Below are positions 7,930-16,349 of a stretch of DNA of 36,381 nt, in pieces. The stretch is from the NCBI GenBank assembly GCA_042096155.1, contig JBELMC010000019.1:1-36381 (forward strand), read 5' to 3'. The notes under the pieces are model-generated. The model searched no databases, was not told where the DNA came from, and saw only the letters and a list, made by a program, of their open reading frames with translations. This DNA is from Dinoroseobacter sp042096155 (GTDB lineage: Bacteria; Pseudomonadota; Alphaproteobacteria; Rhodobacterales; Rhodobacteraceae). Within the stretch, counting starts at the first letter, position 1; each line of letters starts with the position of its first letter. The position numbers were made by a program, and so were the translations under genes.

Positions 7930-9324
7930 ATGGCAAAAGACACAGATCCAGTACCTGCATATTTTAACATCGATCCTGATGTTGCTTTGGCCGATCTTGA
8001 AGCACCCACCACAAGTGCGGATTTTGCTGAGATTGCAGCCGCATGCTTGCGTGGACGCGAAGATCTTGCAAGTCGTGGGCTCAATGAAGATGGGCACAAA
8101 ACCCTCCGTTTGTTTTCCACATGGGAAATCACGCGCTATTTGATTCCGATTGCCACGGCACATTTTCGGCGTGTGCTAAAAGCCAATCCGGAACTGCCCC
8201 AAGGGAACTCAGAAACAGAAGGAGGGGCCAAATGGTTTACGCTGGACGAGGTCATCCGGTTGCGCGCGCATTTTGCCACTGAAGGATCCAAAGCGAAAGA
8301 ATACAAGCCTTACCGACCAGAAGGCCTGCCTGCAAAAATAGTGGCTGTGGCGAATTTTAAAGGCGGCGTTGGCAAGACAAGTACCGCAGCGCATCTGGCG
8401 ATGTCAGCAGCGCTTGACGGCTACAAGGTGCTGGTGATCGATCTTGATAGCCAGGGATCGATGACCTCGATCTTTGGCGGTAAAGTGGCGGATGAATGGA
8501 CCACTGTATTTCCATTGCTGGCGCGTCATTATGCGACCCATCTGCGCCGCGAAAACCAAGGGCGTATGGACCGAGGCGAGGCGCCACATCCTCTCGATGA
8601 GACTTTGACTGAAGCTGTCACGCTGACCACTCGAGATATCATTCAACCGACCCATTGGCCCAATATCGATTTGATTGGGGCGCAGTTAAACCTGTATTGG
8701 GCGGAATTTCAGATCCCTGTTTGGCGTATGACAGCACGCTCTTGGAAATTATGGGATGCGCTGTCGGACCAGCTCGAAGCAGATGGGGTGATGAACGACT
8801 ACGACGTGATCTTCGTCGATACACCGCCTGCGCTTGGTTATCTGACAATCAATGGTCTGGCGGCGGCTGATATCTTGCTGGTCCCGCTGGGAGCCTCGTT
8901 TTTGGAATTTGATTCAACGGGGCGCTTCTTTGACATGCTTCATGCCACTTTCGCCAGTATCGAGGATGGCGAGAACATCGCTGCGCGTGCCTTAGGTCGT
9001 GAAGAGATTGCATTTGAATGGGATGCTGTGCGTGCGGTGCTCACCCGATATGATGGCGCGCAACAAGCAGAGCTGGCTGCGTTGATGCAGGCCTATCTGG
9101 GCCGCACATTGTCACCGCACCGTCAAGATTTTACGGCACTGATTGGTCAGGCAGGCGAGCAGGTCAACGGAATCTATGAAGCTGATTACCGTGATTTTAA
9201 CCGCGAAACCTACGTTCGAGGTCGCGAGACCTTTGACGCCACCTATGCGGCCTTCAAGCGTCTTCTACTTGGTGTTTGGCGACGCGATGCAACACAAGCC
9301 GCAAATCCTCAGGCTGCGGAATGA
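7930..9324 (+). CDS. parA: Plasmid partition ATPase ParA
   Basis: This Walker-type ATPase moves plasmid copies apart together with ParB. The 464-residue protein has a long N-terminal region of about 130 residues, likely DNA-binding as in type Ia ParA proteins that also repress their own operon. The deviant Walker A FKGGVGKTSTAAHLA follows near residues 143-157, then VLVIDLDSQGS, and Walker B in VIFVDTPPALGYLT near 295. The start at ATG 7930 is preferred; an upstream in-frame TTG at 7881-7879 region would add 17 residues, and neither has a strong ribosome binding site. It is followed by the RHH gene and parB on the same strand, forming a three-gene partition operon. Confidence 0.93.
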   Translation: MAKDTDPVPAYFNIDPDVALADLEAPTTSADFAEIAAACLRGREDLASRGLNEDGHKTLRLFSTWEITRYLIPIATAHFRRVLKANPELPQGNSETEGGAKWFTLDEVIRLRAHFATEGSKAKEYKPYRPEGLPAKIVAVANFKGGVGKTSTAAHLAMSAALDGYKVLVIDLDSQGSMTSIFGGKVADEWTTVFPLLARHYATHLRRENQGRMDRGEAPHPLDETLTEAVTLTTRDIIQPTHWPNIDLIGAQLNLYWAEFQIPVWRMTARSWKLWDALSDQLEADGVMNDYDVIFVDTPPALGYLTINGLAAADILLVPLGASFLEFDSTGRFFDMLHATFASIEDGENIAARALGREEIAFEWDAVRAVLTRYDGAQQAELAALMQAYLGRTLSPHRQDFTALIGQAGEQVNGIYEADYRDFNRETYVRGRETFDATYAAFKRLLLGVWRRDATQAANPQAAE

Positions 9325-9364
9325 GGACACTGGATTTTAAAAACATGTCTTGGGGCACGTCACC

Positions 9365-9700
9365 ATGAACAAAGTGACCAACGAGGCTTATCTTCCGCCG
9401 ATCTTTGGATCGCATGTGACAAACGCTGCCGCCACACTCAAACCGAGGCAGGCCAAAGACAATGACGGTCAAGATCCGCGTTCGGCGCGGGTTTCTGATC
9501 TGGCCACGGATCCTTCGCGCCGCACCCGAGGCAAGCAACGTCGCCCGACCAAGCAACAAGTCACTTTGCGGCTTGATCTGGACGTGATTGCCCATTTCAA
9601 AGGCGATGATCCAAAAGGCTGGCAAACCCGCCTGAACACAGCGTTGCGACAGATGTTGCGCGACCGGAAACGGCAGCGCACACAACCGGATCGGGGCTGA
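9365..9700 (+). CDS. BrnA-like ribbon-helix-helix protein between parA and parB
   Basis: A 111-residue protein whose C-terminal third (about residues 70-105) reads QQVTLRLDLDVIAHFK, then GWQTRLNTALRQMLRD. This fits BrnA-type antitoxins and related ribbon-helix-helix DNA-binding proteins: a short beta strand, a helix starting with the aspartate, then the RLNxALRxML helix. The N-terminal 60 residues are polar and probably disordered. No BrnT-like toxin gene lies next to it. Its position 40 bases after parA and 39 before parB suggests a partition accessory or repressor rather than an antitoxin. An alternative TTG start at 9350 would add five residues. Confidence 0.75.
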   Translation: MNKVTNEAYLPPIFGSHVTNAAATLKPRQAKDNDGQDPRSARVSDLATDPSRRTRGKQRRPTKQQVTLRLDLDVIAHFKGDDPKGWQTRLNTALRQMLRDRKRQRTQPDRG

Positions 9701-9739
9701 AACACGACCGGAATGGGCGCCCATGAGAGGAGACCCGAT

Positions 9740-10828
9740 ATGGCCAAACGCAAACGCCTGACCCCAGCCCAATCGGGGTTTTTAGGGGGCGCGCGCCCGG
9801 TGTTGGAAGCCAAAGCGGCATCGCTGTCGCCGCCCATTGCACAGGTGGCGGGTGAGGCGTCTGCCCGCTCGGCGCTGGCTGACCTATCGGGAATGGTCGA
9901 AGATGCCCGTGCTGAAGGCCGTCTAATACGCGGTCTTGATCTGGATTCGGTTCAGGCTGATTACATGTTACGCGACAGATTACTGGCGCCTCAAGACGAG
10001 GACATGCAAGTGCTGGTCGACAGCTTGCGCAAGCGTGGCCAGCAAACTCCGATTGATGTGGTGGATCTGGGCGATGGAGGCTTTGGCCTCGTGTCGGGCT
10101 TGCGGCGTCTGACTGCCATGCGATTGTTATACGCTGAAGGCGTTGGTTCGGGTCGGATTAACGCGCGGATCATCTCACCACAGACCGGTCCAGATGCTTA
10201 TGTCTCGATGGTCGAAGAAAACGAAATCCGCACCGGGCTGTCGTATTACGAGCGCGCCCGTATCGTCGTCAAGGCGGTCGAGGCCGGGGTGTTTCCCGAC
10301 ATCCGTGACGCCTTGTTGACATTGTATGGAAATGTCTCGCGCGCCAAACGCTCCAAGATCAAAAGCTTCATATCTGTGGTGGAAGCCCTCGATGGGATGT
10401 TGCGGTTCGCGCCACACATATCCGAACGCTTTGGCCTAGAAATCGCGCGCGCCCTGTCAGAAGATGCCAAGATGGCGAGCCGTTTGCGGGATGCTTTGGC
10501 AGGTCAACATCCTGCCAGTTTTGATGAGGAACACAAATATCTACGCCAAGGATTGGCGCGTTCTTCCCTGGATCATCTTGCATCTGATTGTGTCAAAAAT
10601 CAGATCGATTTGGACCAAAAAACTGATGATTTGCAAACTATGCAAAGCAATAAAACAGATATATTAAATAGTTACCAGAATTCAAAAATTCCAGGTATCA
10701 CTTCTGATGGGCCGAGAAACGTGACGGTGCATGTTGTTGATGAGGGGCGGGCCTTGATGATCAAAGGTCTTGGTGTATCCGACAGCTTGCGTCGCGACCT
10801 AGAGGCCTGGCTGGCGGCCCGAGGATAA
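9740..10828 (+). CDS. parB: Plasmid partition protein ParB
   Basis: This centromere-binding protein loads at parS and stimulates ParA. The 362-residue sequence has a ParB N-terminal domain (about residues 60-150) with VDSLRKRGQQTPIDVVDL, GFGLVSGLRRLTAMRLL, and MVEENEIRTGLSYYERARI (the arginine/ENE(I)R-type motif). A helix-turn-helix region follows (about 160-230). The C-terminus (after 285) is Gln/Lys/Asn-rich, then a short dimerisation-like tail. GAGAGGAGA eight bases before ATG 9740 fixes the start over an in-frame ATG at 9713. It is the last gene of the partition operon. Confidence 0.92.
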   Translation: MAKRKRLTPAQSGFLGGARPVLEAKAASLSPPIAQVAGEASARSALADLSGMVEDARAEGRLIRGLDLDSVQADYMLRDRLLAPQDEDMQVLVDSLRKRGQQTPIDVVDLGDGGFGLVSGLRRLTAMRLLYAEGVGSGRINARIISPQTGPDAYVSMVEENEIRTGLSYYERARIVVKAVEAGVFPDIRDALLTLYGNVSRAKRSKIKSFISVVEALDGMLRFAPHISERFGLEIARALSEDAKMASRLRDALAGQHPASFDEEHKYLRQGLARSSLDHLASDCVKNQIDLDQKTDDLQTMQSNKTDILNSYQNSKIPGITSDGPRNVTVHVVDEGRALMIKGLGVSDSLRRDLEAWLAARG

Positions 10829-10835
10829 AGCGCTT

Positions 10836-10854
10836 AATTTTGGCTATCAAAATT
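10836..10854. terminator. A+T-rich hairpin after parB
   Basis: AATTTTG-GCTAT-CAAAATT is a perfect 7-bp inverted repeat with a 5-base loop, followed by TTG, eight bases after the parB stop codon. It could be a weak terminator of the par operon or a ParB-binding site. The stem is A+T-rich and the T run short, so termination is uncertain. Confidence 0.4.
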
Positions 10855-10952
10855 TTGCGCGTATTTCCTCTCTGTCCCATTCTTGTGATGTTCACGCTGG
10901 CGTTTTGGGCTAAGGCTTTGGTGTCTAGACATTCGATCATGGTATTTGACCT

Positions 10953-12665
10953 ATGGCTCAGCCAGAACTTGCACCTGTTCCGGAACTTTACGTCTCTTAC
11001 GAGGCGGCTCAAAAACTTAAAGCCGAGGCTGGGGATCTGCCCAGTTGGGATCTGACAGCACGTCAGGTATGTGACCTAGAGCTGTTGATGAACGGTGGGT
11101 TTGCTCCGCTTAAAGGCTTTCTGGCCGAGGACGACTATATCAATGTCGTTGAAAATATGCGTTTGGCGGACGGCACTTTATGGCCGATGCCGATCACACT
11201 GGATGTGTCATCAGAATTCTCAGATGCGATTGCGGTCGGTCAGGATATTGCCCTTCGGGATCCTGAAGGTGTGATTTTGGCTATTTTGTCGGTCAGCGAT
11301 ATCTTCCATCCCAACAAAAAGCGCGAAGCTGAACTGGTTTATGGTGATGACGATCTGGCGCACCCGGCGGTCAATTACCTGCATCATGTGGCCGGCCCTG
11401 TGTATTTGGGGGGCGCTATCACTGGGTTGCAGCCGCCGATCCATTATGATTTTCGGGCCCGGCGGGATACTCCAAACGAGTTGCGCGCTTATTTTCACAA
11501 GCTTGGTTGGCGTAAAGTTGTGGCGTTTCAAACCCGCAATCCGTTGCACCGCGCGCATCAAGAATTGACCTTCCGCGCAGCCAAGGAGGTCCAAGCCAAT
11601 TTGTTGATCCACCCGGTCGTTGGTCTGACAAAACCCGGCGATATAGATCACTTTACACGGGTGCGATGCTATGAGGCGGTGCTCGACCAGTACCAATCCG
11701 CGACCACAACAATGTCTTTGCTGAACCTTGCGATGCGCATGGCGGGTCCGCGCGAAGCGGTTTGGCATGGTCTGATCCGCAAAAATCACGGTTGTACCCA
11801 TTTTATCGTGGGTCGCGATCACGCGGGCCCTGGTAAAAATTCCGCGGGGGAAAACTTCTACGGTCCCTATGATGCGCAGGATTTGTTTCGCGCGCATCAG
11901 GCGGAAATGGGAATCGAAATGGTCGATTTTAAACACATGGTTTATGTGCAGGATCGCGCCCAATACGAGCCTGCCGATGAGATCGCGGATAAAGACGCGG
12001 TCACAATCCTGAATATTTCGGGGACTGAGCTGCGGCGGCGTCTGCGCGAAGGCTTGGAAATTCCCGAATGGTTCAGCTTTCCGCAAGTGGTGGCGCAGCT
12101 GCGTCTGACCTCTCCTCCACGGGCCCAGCAGGGATTTACCGTGTTCTTCACGGGGCTGTCAGGGTCTGGAAAATCGACGATTGCGAACGCGTTGATGATC
12201 AAGCTGATGGAAATGGGCGGGCGTCCTGTGACCTTGTTGGACGGCGATGTTGTGCGCAAGAATCTGTCCTCCGAGTTGGGCTTTTCCAAAGAGCATCGCG
12301 ACCTGAACATTCGCCGCATCGGCTATGTCGCCTCGGAAATCACCAAGAATGGCGGGATTGCGATTTGTGCGCCGATCGCCCCCTATACGGCCACTCGCCG
12401 TGCTGTGCGCGAAGATATCGAGGCGTTTGGCGCTTTTGTCGAAGTGCATGTCGCCACCAGGCTCGAGGAATGCGAACGTCGCGACCGCAAGGGGCTGTAT
12501 AAGCTGGCCCGCGCAGGTAAGATCAAAGAGTTCACGGGCATTTCGGATCCGTATGAAGCCCCAACAGACGCTGAACTGGTTGTCGATACAGAAGGTATGG
12601 AGGTTGATTATTGTGCTCAGCAAGTGCTCTTGCAGCTGGCGCGTATGGGTCTGATTGCAGGCTAA
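10953..12665 (+). CDS. Bifunctional ATP sulfurylase/APS kinase
   Basis: This 570-residue fusion makes PAPS from sulfate in two steps: sulfate plus ATP gives APS, then APS is phosphorylated at the 3' position. The ATP sulfurylase part (residues 1-385) shows FQTRNPLHRAHQEL near 192-205 and IVGRDHAGPGKNS near 285-297. The APS kinase part (about 390-570) has the P-loop GLSGSGKST near 401-409, LLDGDVVRKNLSSELGFS and FTGISDPYEAP. Both active sites look intact. The arrangement (Sat N-terminal, CysC C-terminal) matches the single-chain Sat/CysC enzymes. PAPS is the donor for the two sulfotransferases at 15486-16349 and 27142-27861. An assimilatory role is possible, but the context favours polysaccharide sulfation. 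It stands alone between parB and the kdsA paralog. Confidence 0.93.
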   Translation: MAQPELAPVPELYVSYEAAQKLKAEAGDLPSWDLTARQVCDLELLMNGGFAPLKGFLAEDDYINVVENMRLADGTLWPMPITLDVSSEFSDAIAVGQDIALRDPEGVILAILSVSDIFHPNKKREAELVYGDDDLAHPAVNYLHHVAGPVYLGGAITGLQPPIHYDFRARRDTPNELRAYFHKLGWRKVVAFQTRNPLHRAHQELTFRAAKEVQANLLIHPVVGLTKPGDIDHFTRVRCYEAVLDQYQSATTTMSLLNLAMRMAGPREAVWHGLIRKNHGCTHFIVGRDHAGPGKNSAGENFYGPYDAQDLFRAHQAEMGIEMVDFKHMVYVQDRAQYEPADEIADKDAVTILNISGTELRRRLREGLEIPEWFSFPQVVAQLRLTSPPRAQQGFTVFFTGLSGSGKSTIANALMIKLMEMGGRPVTLLDGDVVRKNLSSELGFSKEHRDLNIRRIGYVASEITKNGGIAICAPIAPYTATRRAVREDIEAFGAFVEVHVATRLEECERRDRKGLYKLARAGKIKEFTGISDPYEAPTDAELVVDTEGMEVDYCAQQVLLQLARMGLIAG

Positions 12666-12704
12666 TATCTCTCAGGCCCAGATAAAAAGGCAAACAGCTT
12701 GTAC

Positions 12705-12722
12705 TGTTTCGCACGCGAAACA
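12705..12722. promoter_or_regulatory. 8-bp palindrome, possible operator
   Basis: TGTTTCGC-AC-GCGAAACA is a perfect inverted repeat with only two central bases. The loop is too short for a good RNA hairpin, and the element is therefore more like a protein-binding site. Confidence 0.5.
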
Positions 12723-12724
12723 AA

Positions 12725-12743
12725 AGGTCAGCTTATGTGACCT
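12725..12743. promoter_or_regulatory. AGGTCA-N7-TGACCT inverted repeat
   Basis: This is a perfect 6-bp inverted repeat with a 7-base spacer, starting two bases after the preceding palindrome. It could be a second half of a compound operator or a small hairpin downstream of sat-cysC. Confidence 0.45.
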
Positions 12744-12998
12744 AAGTGGCGCAAGATCATGTGTCAGACAAATCGTGAACCTGTCGAACAGCGCAACAGA
12801 CGTGACGCCAAATGCCGGTCACATCCGCGGCTTTGGGTGCATGAAATATGCGCAAGTCAAGTTGCTATTGCGAAATGTCAGCGCTATTGGATCAGAGCGA
12901 TCCAGCGGCCCACGAGGTCCCAATCTTGCTGAATAAATCGCGTTTGAAAACGTGGCGTTCGGCTCGACTGAGCCAACGGATTAAGAAAGCCGATTATT

Positions 12999-13892
12999 GT
13001 GATGTCCCGAACACTCTCAAAGACATTTTCTGTTGGTTACGGTGATATATCTCCCGTCACAATTGGCGGAATGGCGCCTTTGGTCTATATTGGTGGGCCT
13101 TGTGCGATTGAAAGCCGCGATCATGCGTTGATGATGGCAGAACGGATTTCCAAAATTTGCACCAAACTGAACATGCCTTGGATTTACAAGTCGTGCTACG
13201 ATAAAGACTGCCGATCGTCGCCAGACAGTTTTCATGGTATTGGTATCGAGAAAGGCTTGGCCATCCTTGAGGAGGTGCGCCGCGCGTTTGCGGTCCCCGT
13301 GGTATCTGACTTTTCGGTCCCCGAATGGGCCGCGCCAACGGGCAAAGTTTGCGACTTTGTGCAGGTGCCGGCATATTTGTGTCGGCAAACCACAATTCTT
13401 AAGGCCGCTGCGGCCACAGGGCGGCCTGTTCATTTGAAAAAGGGCCAGTTCATGAGCCCTTGGAACATGAAAAACTCGGTTCGCAAATTGGAAGCAGCAG
13501 GCTGTGATGAAATCTTGTTGACCGATCGCGGCACATTCCTAGGCTACAACATGCAAGTGAACGACATGACATGCTTTCCGATCATGGCGCAAACGGGGTA
13601 TCCGGTTTGCTTTGACGGCACGCATTCGATTCAAATGCCGACATCCATGGGTAACATTTCAGGGGGGCAGCGGGAGTTTATCCCTCATCTTGTTCGCGCC
13701 GCGACCGCATGCGGTATCAATGCTTTGTTTCTGGAAACCCATGACAATCCCTCCGCCGCCCTATCGGACGCCAACACGGTTTTGGACATCCAATATCTTG
13801 AGAACGTCCTGTCCCAGGCTCAAATTGTGCACAGCACGCGCTTGGAAATCCTAGAAAAATTTGGAGCAGATAATGTCCACCCCCCAAGCTGA
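12999..13892 (+). CDS. KdsA paralog (Kdo-8-phosphate synthase family) with altered loop
   Basis: A 297-residue member of the Kdo8P/DAH7P synthase family, which condenses phosphoenolpyruvate with a sugar phosphate aldose. The metal site of class II KdsA is present: Cys35 in IGGPCAIES, His209 in DGTHSI, Glu246 in FLETHD and Asp257 in LSDANT. The phosphoenolpyruvate side (KKGQFMSPWNM, LLTDRGTFLGYN) is also normal. The A5P-specific loop, KANRSS in true KdsA, is here KDCRSS (residues 69-74), and the TDIH/TDVHE segment is VSDFSVPEW. The window also has a canonical KdsA at 29957-30790. Its product may therefore be a different ulosonic acid phosphate. GTG 12999 and ATG 13002 are adjacent starts, with AAGAAAG nine bases before the GTG. 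It overlaps the CBS gene downstream. Confidence 0.85.
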   Translation: MMSRTLSKTFSVGYGDISPVTIGGMAPLVYIGGPCAIESRDHALMMAERISKICTKLNMPWIYKSCYDKDCRSSPDSFHGIGIEKGLAILEEVRRAFAVPVVSDFSVPEWAAPTGKVCDFVQVPAYLCRQTTILKAAAATGRPVHLKKGQFMSPWNMKNSVRKLEAAGCDEILLTDRGTFLGYNMQVNDMTCFPIMAQTGYPVCFDGTHSIQMPTSMGNISGGQREFIPHLVRAATACGINALFLETHDNPSAALSDANTVLDIQYLENVLSQAQIVHSTRLEILEKFGADNVHPPS

Positions 13893-14292
13893 TATGACGA
13901 GAGTGGCGGATGTCGCCTTGCCACTCGACCGCTTCCCAATTGTCGGACCGCGCGTCTATTTGAAGACTGCATTGGAGCGCATGGAAACCTACGGCTTGGG
14001 CGTCGTATGCGTTTGCGACGATGATGGTGTGTTGCAAGGTGTTCTGACCGATGGCGATTTACGGCGCAAAATTCTGCATATCCAAAAGCCATTCTCTGCC
14101 TTGTTTTCCGATGATATCATAGATCATTGTGTCCTGACCCCAACCACAATCCGTGCTGATATGTCTTTGCAAGCTTCTGTTGCGTTAATGGGTCAAAAGC
14201 GGATCTGGGATTTGCCGGTGGTCACGGCGGATAACAGTTTGGTCGGGTTGTTGCATTTGCACCCGGCCATCGAGGCGGTTTTGTCCCGGTGA
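13873..14292 (+). CDS. Stand-alone CBS-pair protein
   Basis: A 139-residue protein made of two CBS motifs and little else. First repeat about residues 20-70, with GLGVVCVCDDDGVLQGVLTD and the DGDLRR hexamer. Second repeat about 80-139, with DLPVVTADNSLVGLLHLH. CBS pairs bind adenosyl or other nucleotides and regulate enzymes. The same DGDLRR motif occurs in the CBS part of KpsF/KdsD in this window, so it resembles the isomerase's regulatory half without the SIS domain. ATG 13873 is preceded by GGAG six bases upstream and lies 20 bases inside the KdsA paralog, indicating translational coupling. It probably regulates that synthase in response to a nucleotide or CMP-sugar (inference). A TTG at 13861 is an alternative start. 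Confidence 0.85.
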   Translation: MSTPQADMTRVADVALPLDRFPIVGPRVYLKTALERMETYGLGVVCVCDDDGVLQGVLTDGDLRRKILHIQKPFSALFSDDIIDHCVLTPTTIRADMSLQASVALMGQKRIWDLPVVTADNSLVGLLHLHPAIEAVLSR

Positions 14293-14472
14293 ATATTTAC
14301 GACCACATGATCTTTTTGTAGGGTTGTTGTGGATATCAAGGGTTCCGGTCCCAGCTGCTGTATCATGCTTCGCGACGGGCTTGATATTTTTTCAGCCGCT
14401 CAATACGGATGGAATAATACCGCGTTTCGGCTTTCATATCCTCTGTGATGGTTTGGCGTGACAGGGTGTATG
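14293..14472. other. Gap between convergent CBS and glycosyltransferase genes
   Basis: The 180 bases hold the 3' ends of two convergent transcription units. Short T runs are present (for example near 14322 and 14388), but no convincing stem-loop terminator was identified. Confidence 0.5.
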
Positions 14473-15489
14473 TCACGACACAAACAACTCAGGAATACGT
14501 GCGCGCGTGGCATCCAGCTCGGTCTGAGTGTCGGCAATGCGCAACGGCTTCAATTCTTGGGCCGCGAGTCGCAAACTGTTTTGCTCTGCTATGGCCTGGC
14601 GTATGGCGACCGCAAGACTGTCAGAGGTCAGATCACAAAACACCCCCGCTTTTTCAAGAACGGGTTGTGTCGTGTCCGAGCGGTTGGTGATAACCGGCAC
14701 CCCTAAGCTGACCGCTTCATGAATGGCCATCTGCATGATATCGGGACGGTCCGATAACGTGACGACAGCCATGCTTTGCGCCATCTCGCGGAAATAGTCA
14801 GATCGGTCCATAAACCCCCACAAAGTGACATTATCAGGCGCATCTGCGGGGCTCAGGCCGCGTTTTGCAAAATTACCGGTCATGCCAAATTGCAAATCTG
14901 GACAGGCTTTGGCCGCGTCGAACATGATCTTTATGGGCTCGTCTTCAGCGAAGGAACATACGATCATGATCTGCGCGGGCTGGCGCGCAGGCTGAGGCGC
15001 GTGGCCAGGAATATCACGCGGCAAGCATATCATATGGCACGGCCGTCCTCCCATCTGCGCGATGGTCCGCCCATCATATGGGTTATGGGCGAGAGTGAAC
15101 GGCGCCGCGCGGATTGCTCGGCGATAAAGCGGCAAGAACTTGGACCACACCGGATTGGTCAGTGCGCCAGAGTGAAAATCCAGCACAATCTGATGGCGAT
15201 TGACCACACGAGCGGCCATGGCCGTTATCAACAGAAAAGCCGGTAGGTTATGAACGACCACAATATCAGGCTTTTCGCGGCGGATCACAGAAAAGCTTTC
15301 GCGGATCGATGCCAGATACCGCATCACAGTGCCCAACGTGCCGGGGCGCGGGCCGCGGCTTGGGGTGGGCCAGATATAATGCACCGGAATGGCCAGCGCC
15401 AATCCCGTGGCTGAGGAGCGAAAACATTCTTTGCGCCATGTCAACATAAGGCCATTTTTAAGCGGGGCGCAGGCATAGGATCTGGTCAT
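14473..15489 (-). CDS. GT4-type glycosyltransferase
   Basis: The 338-residue protein has the look of a GT-B retaining glycosyltransferase. An N-terminal acceptor domain contains KPDIVVVHNLPAFLLITAMA and YDGRTIAQMGG. The C-terminal donor domain contains VTLWGFMDRSDYFREMAQS, then AIHEAVSLGVPVITNRSD (about residues 260-280), the position of the donor-binding E-x7-E type motif. It would transfer a sugar from a nucleotide donor to the growing repeat unit at the inner membrane; donor and linkage cannot be read. Its ATG overlaps the sulfotransferase stop by four bases. It is the last gene of the minus-strand operon that starts at 21628. Confidence 0.82.
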   Translation of the reverse strand: MTRSYACAPLKNGLMLTWRKECFRSSATGLALAIPVHYIWPTPSRGPRPGTLGTVMRYLASIRESFSVIRREKPDIVVVHNLPAFLLITAMAARVVNRHQIVLDFHSGALTNPVWSKFLPLYRRAIRAAPFTLAHNPYDGRTIAQMGGRPCHMICLPRDIPGHAPQPARQPAQIMIVCSFAEDEPIKIMFDAAKACPDLQFGMTGNFAKRGLSPADAPDNVTLWGFMDRSDYFREMAQSMAVVTLSDRPDIMQMAIHEAVSLGVPVITNRSDTTQPVLEKAGVFCDLTSDSLAVAIRQAIAEQNSLRLAAQELKPLRIADTQTELDATRARIPELFVS

Positions 15490-16349
15490 GAAAACACCGT
15501 TTGTGTGCGCGCAGCTTTGGCGGCGATTCGGGCATAGACACTGCGGTCGATCTGGCGTTCCAATTGAGCCAGAGTGTCCAAATCAAGATGACGGGCGGTA
15601 CGGGTCGAAGACTGGATTGCGGTGCCGGTGTCCACGGATTTCCAAGTTTCATCAGGGCGCATGATCTGAGACAGAACACGGCTTCGATTTTGCAGGTCAG
15701 CATGGGTCAGAGGCAAGCCGATTTCGGTGGCCAACCGCATCATCTGCTCTTCGGGGGCATCGGTCAGCGCTTCATAGGTAACGAAATGCTGATTTGGGGT
15801 TGTCATCCAAGCTGCTGAACGGATCATATCGGCGTGCCACCGCGCCAAGGCCTGACGTGGATCTTTGCGATGGGACCAATTTTGTGATGCATTGTGAAGA
15901 GACGCAGCCACCGCAACACCGTCTCGAACCAGATGGATAAACGACGCGTCCAATCCGCGGCGTTGTGTGGCCCTGCGGATCTGGGCGATAAAATGCAAAT
16001 GGCGCGGGGTCTTTTCGACAAAAATTGTTGCGTCACGCAAGGCGCTGGCCTGGCACAACGTGTTTAGCGCGTGATCGGCCACCCTTTGACCGCGCAGACG
16101 ATTGATTGCGCTGAGCTTCGGCGGAATATGCGCGGTCGGCAAAGTATTTTCGGCCCAGAAGCGCGCGATTTCTGCATTAAGATCGCGGCGCGGCCAGGCC
16201 CGATCGGCGCATATCAGCAAGGTGCGCGAAAACAAATGGCTTTCGCGAAAAGTGGTCAATCCAGGGATGCAGGCGAGCAAACTTTGCAACAATGTGGTGC
16301 CTGAACGCGGACAGCCAACAATAAACAAAGCTCGGGTTGGCAAGGTCAT
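15486..16349 (-). CDS. Sulfotransferase (polysaccharide-modifying)
   Basis: A 287-residue PAPS-dependent sulfotransferase. The 5'-phosphosulfate loop is IVGCPRSGTTLLQSLLA near residues 10-26. The 3'-phosphate site is IHLVRDGVAVAASLH near 137-151. VEKTPRHLHFI lies between them. It lies inside the polysaccharide operon with four-base overlaps to the flippase upstream and the glycosyltransferase downstream, so it very likely sulfates the operon's product or its precursor. PAPS would come from the Sat-CysC enzyme at 10953-12665. The acceptor is unknown. Confidence 0.88.
   Translation of the reverse strand: MTLPTRALFIVGCPRSGTTLLQSLLACIPGLTTFRESHLFSRTLLICADRAWPRRDLNAEIARFWAENTLPTAHIPPKLSAINRLRGQRVADHALNTLCQASALRDATIFVEKTPRHLHFIAQIRRATQRRGLDASFIHLVRDGVAVAASLHNASQNWSHRKDPRQALARWHADMIRSAAWMTTPNQHFVTYEALTDAPEEQMMRLATEIGLPLTHADLQNRSRVLSQIMRPDETWKSVDTGTAIQSSTRTARHLDLDTLAQLERQIDRSVYARIAAKAARTQTVFS

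Larger units (their letters stand above)
12666..12998. promoter_or_regulatory. Intergenic leader of the KdsA-paralog/CBS operon
   Basis: The 333-base gap contains no convincing gene; an open frame starting in the sat-cysC tail has no homology. It holds two adjacent palindromes, described separately, at 12705-12722 and 12725-12743. It probably carries the promoter of the downstream two-gene operon. No clear sigma-70 hexamer pair was assigned. Confidence 0.5.

Noticed and set aside
9365..9700. BrnT/BrnA toxin-antitoxin module
   Set aside because: Only the BrnA-like protein is present; both neighbours are parA and parB and no toxin-sized frame with BrnT motifs lies nearby.
11220..12086. 288-codon minus-strand frame inside sat-cysC
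   Set aside because: It is antisense to conserved ATP sulfurylase motifs and has no homology or ribosome binding site.
12655..12936. 93-codon plus-strand frame after sat-cysC
   Set aside because: No homology, no ribosome binding site, and it spans two palindromes; better read as a regulatory leader.
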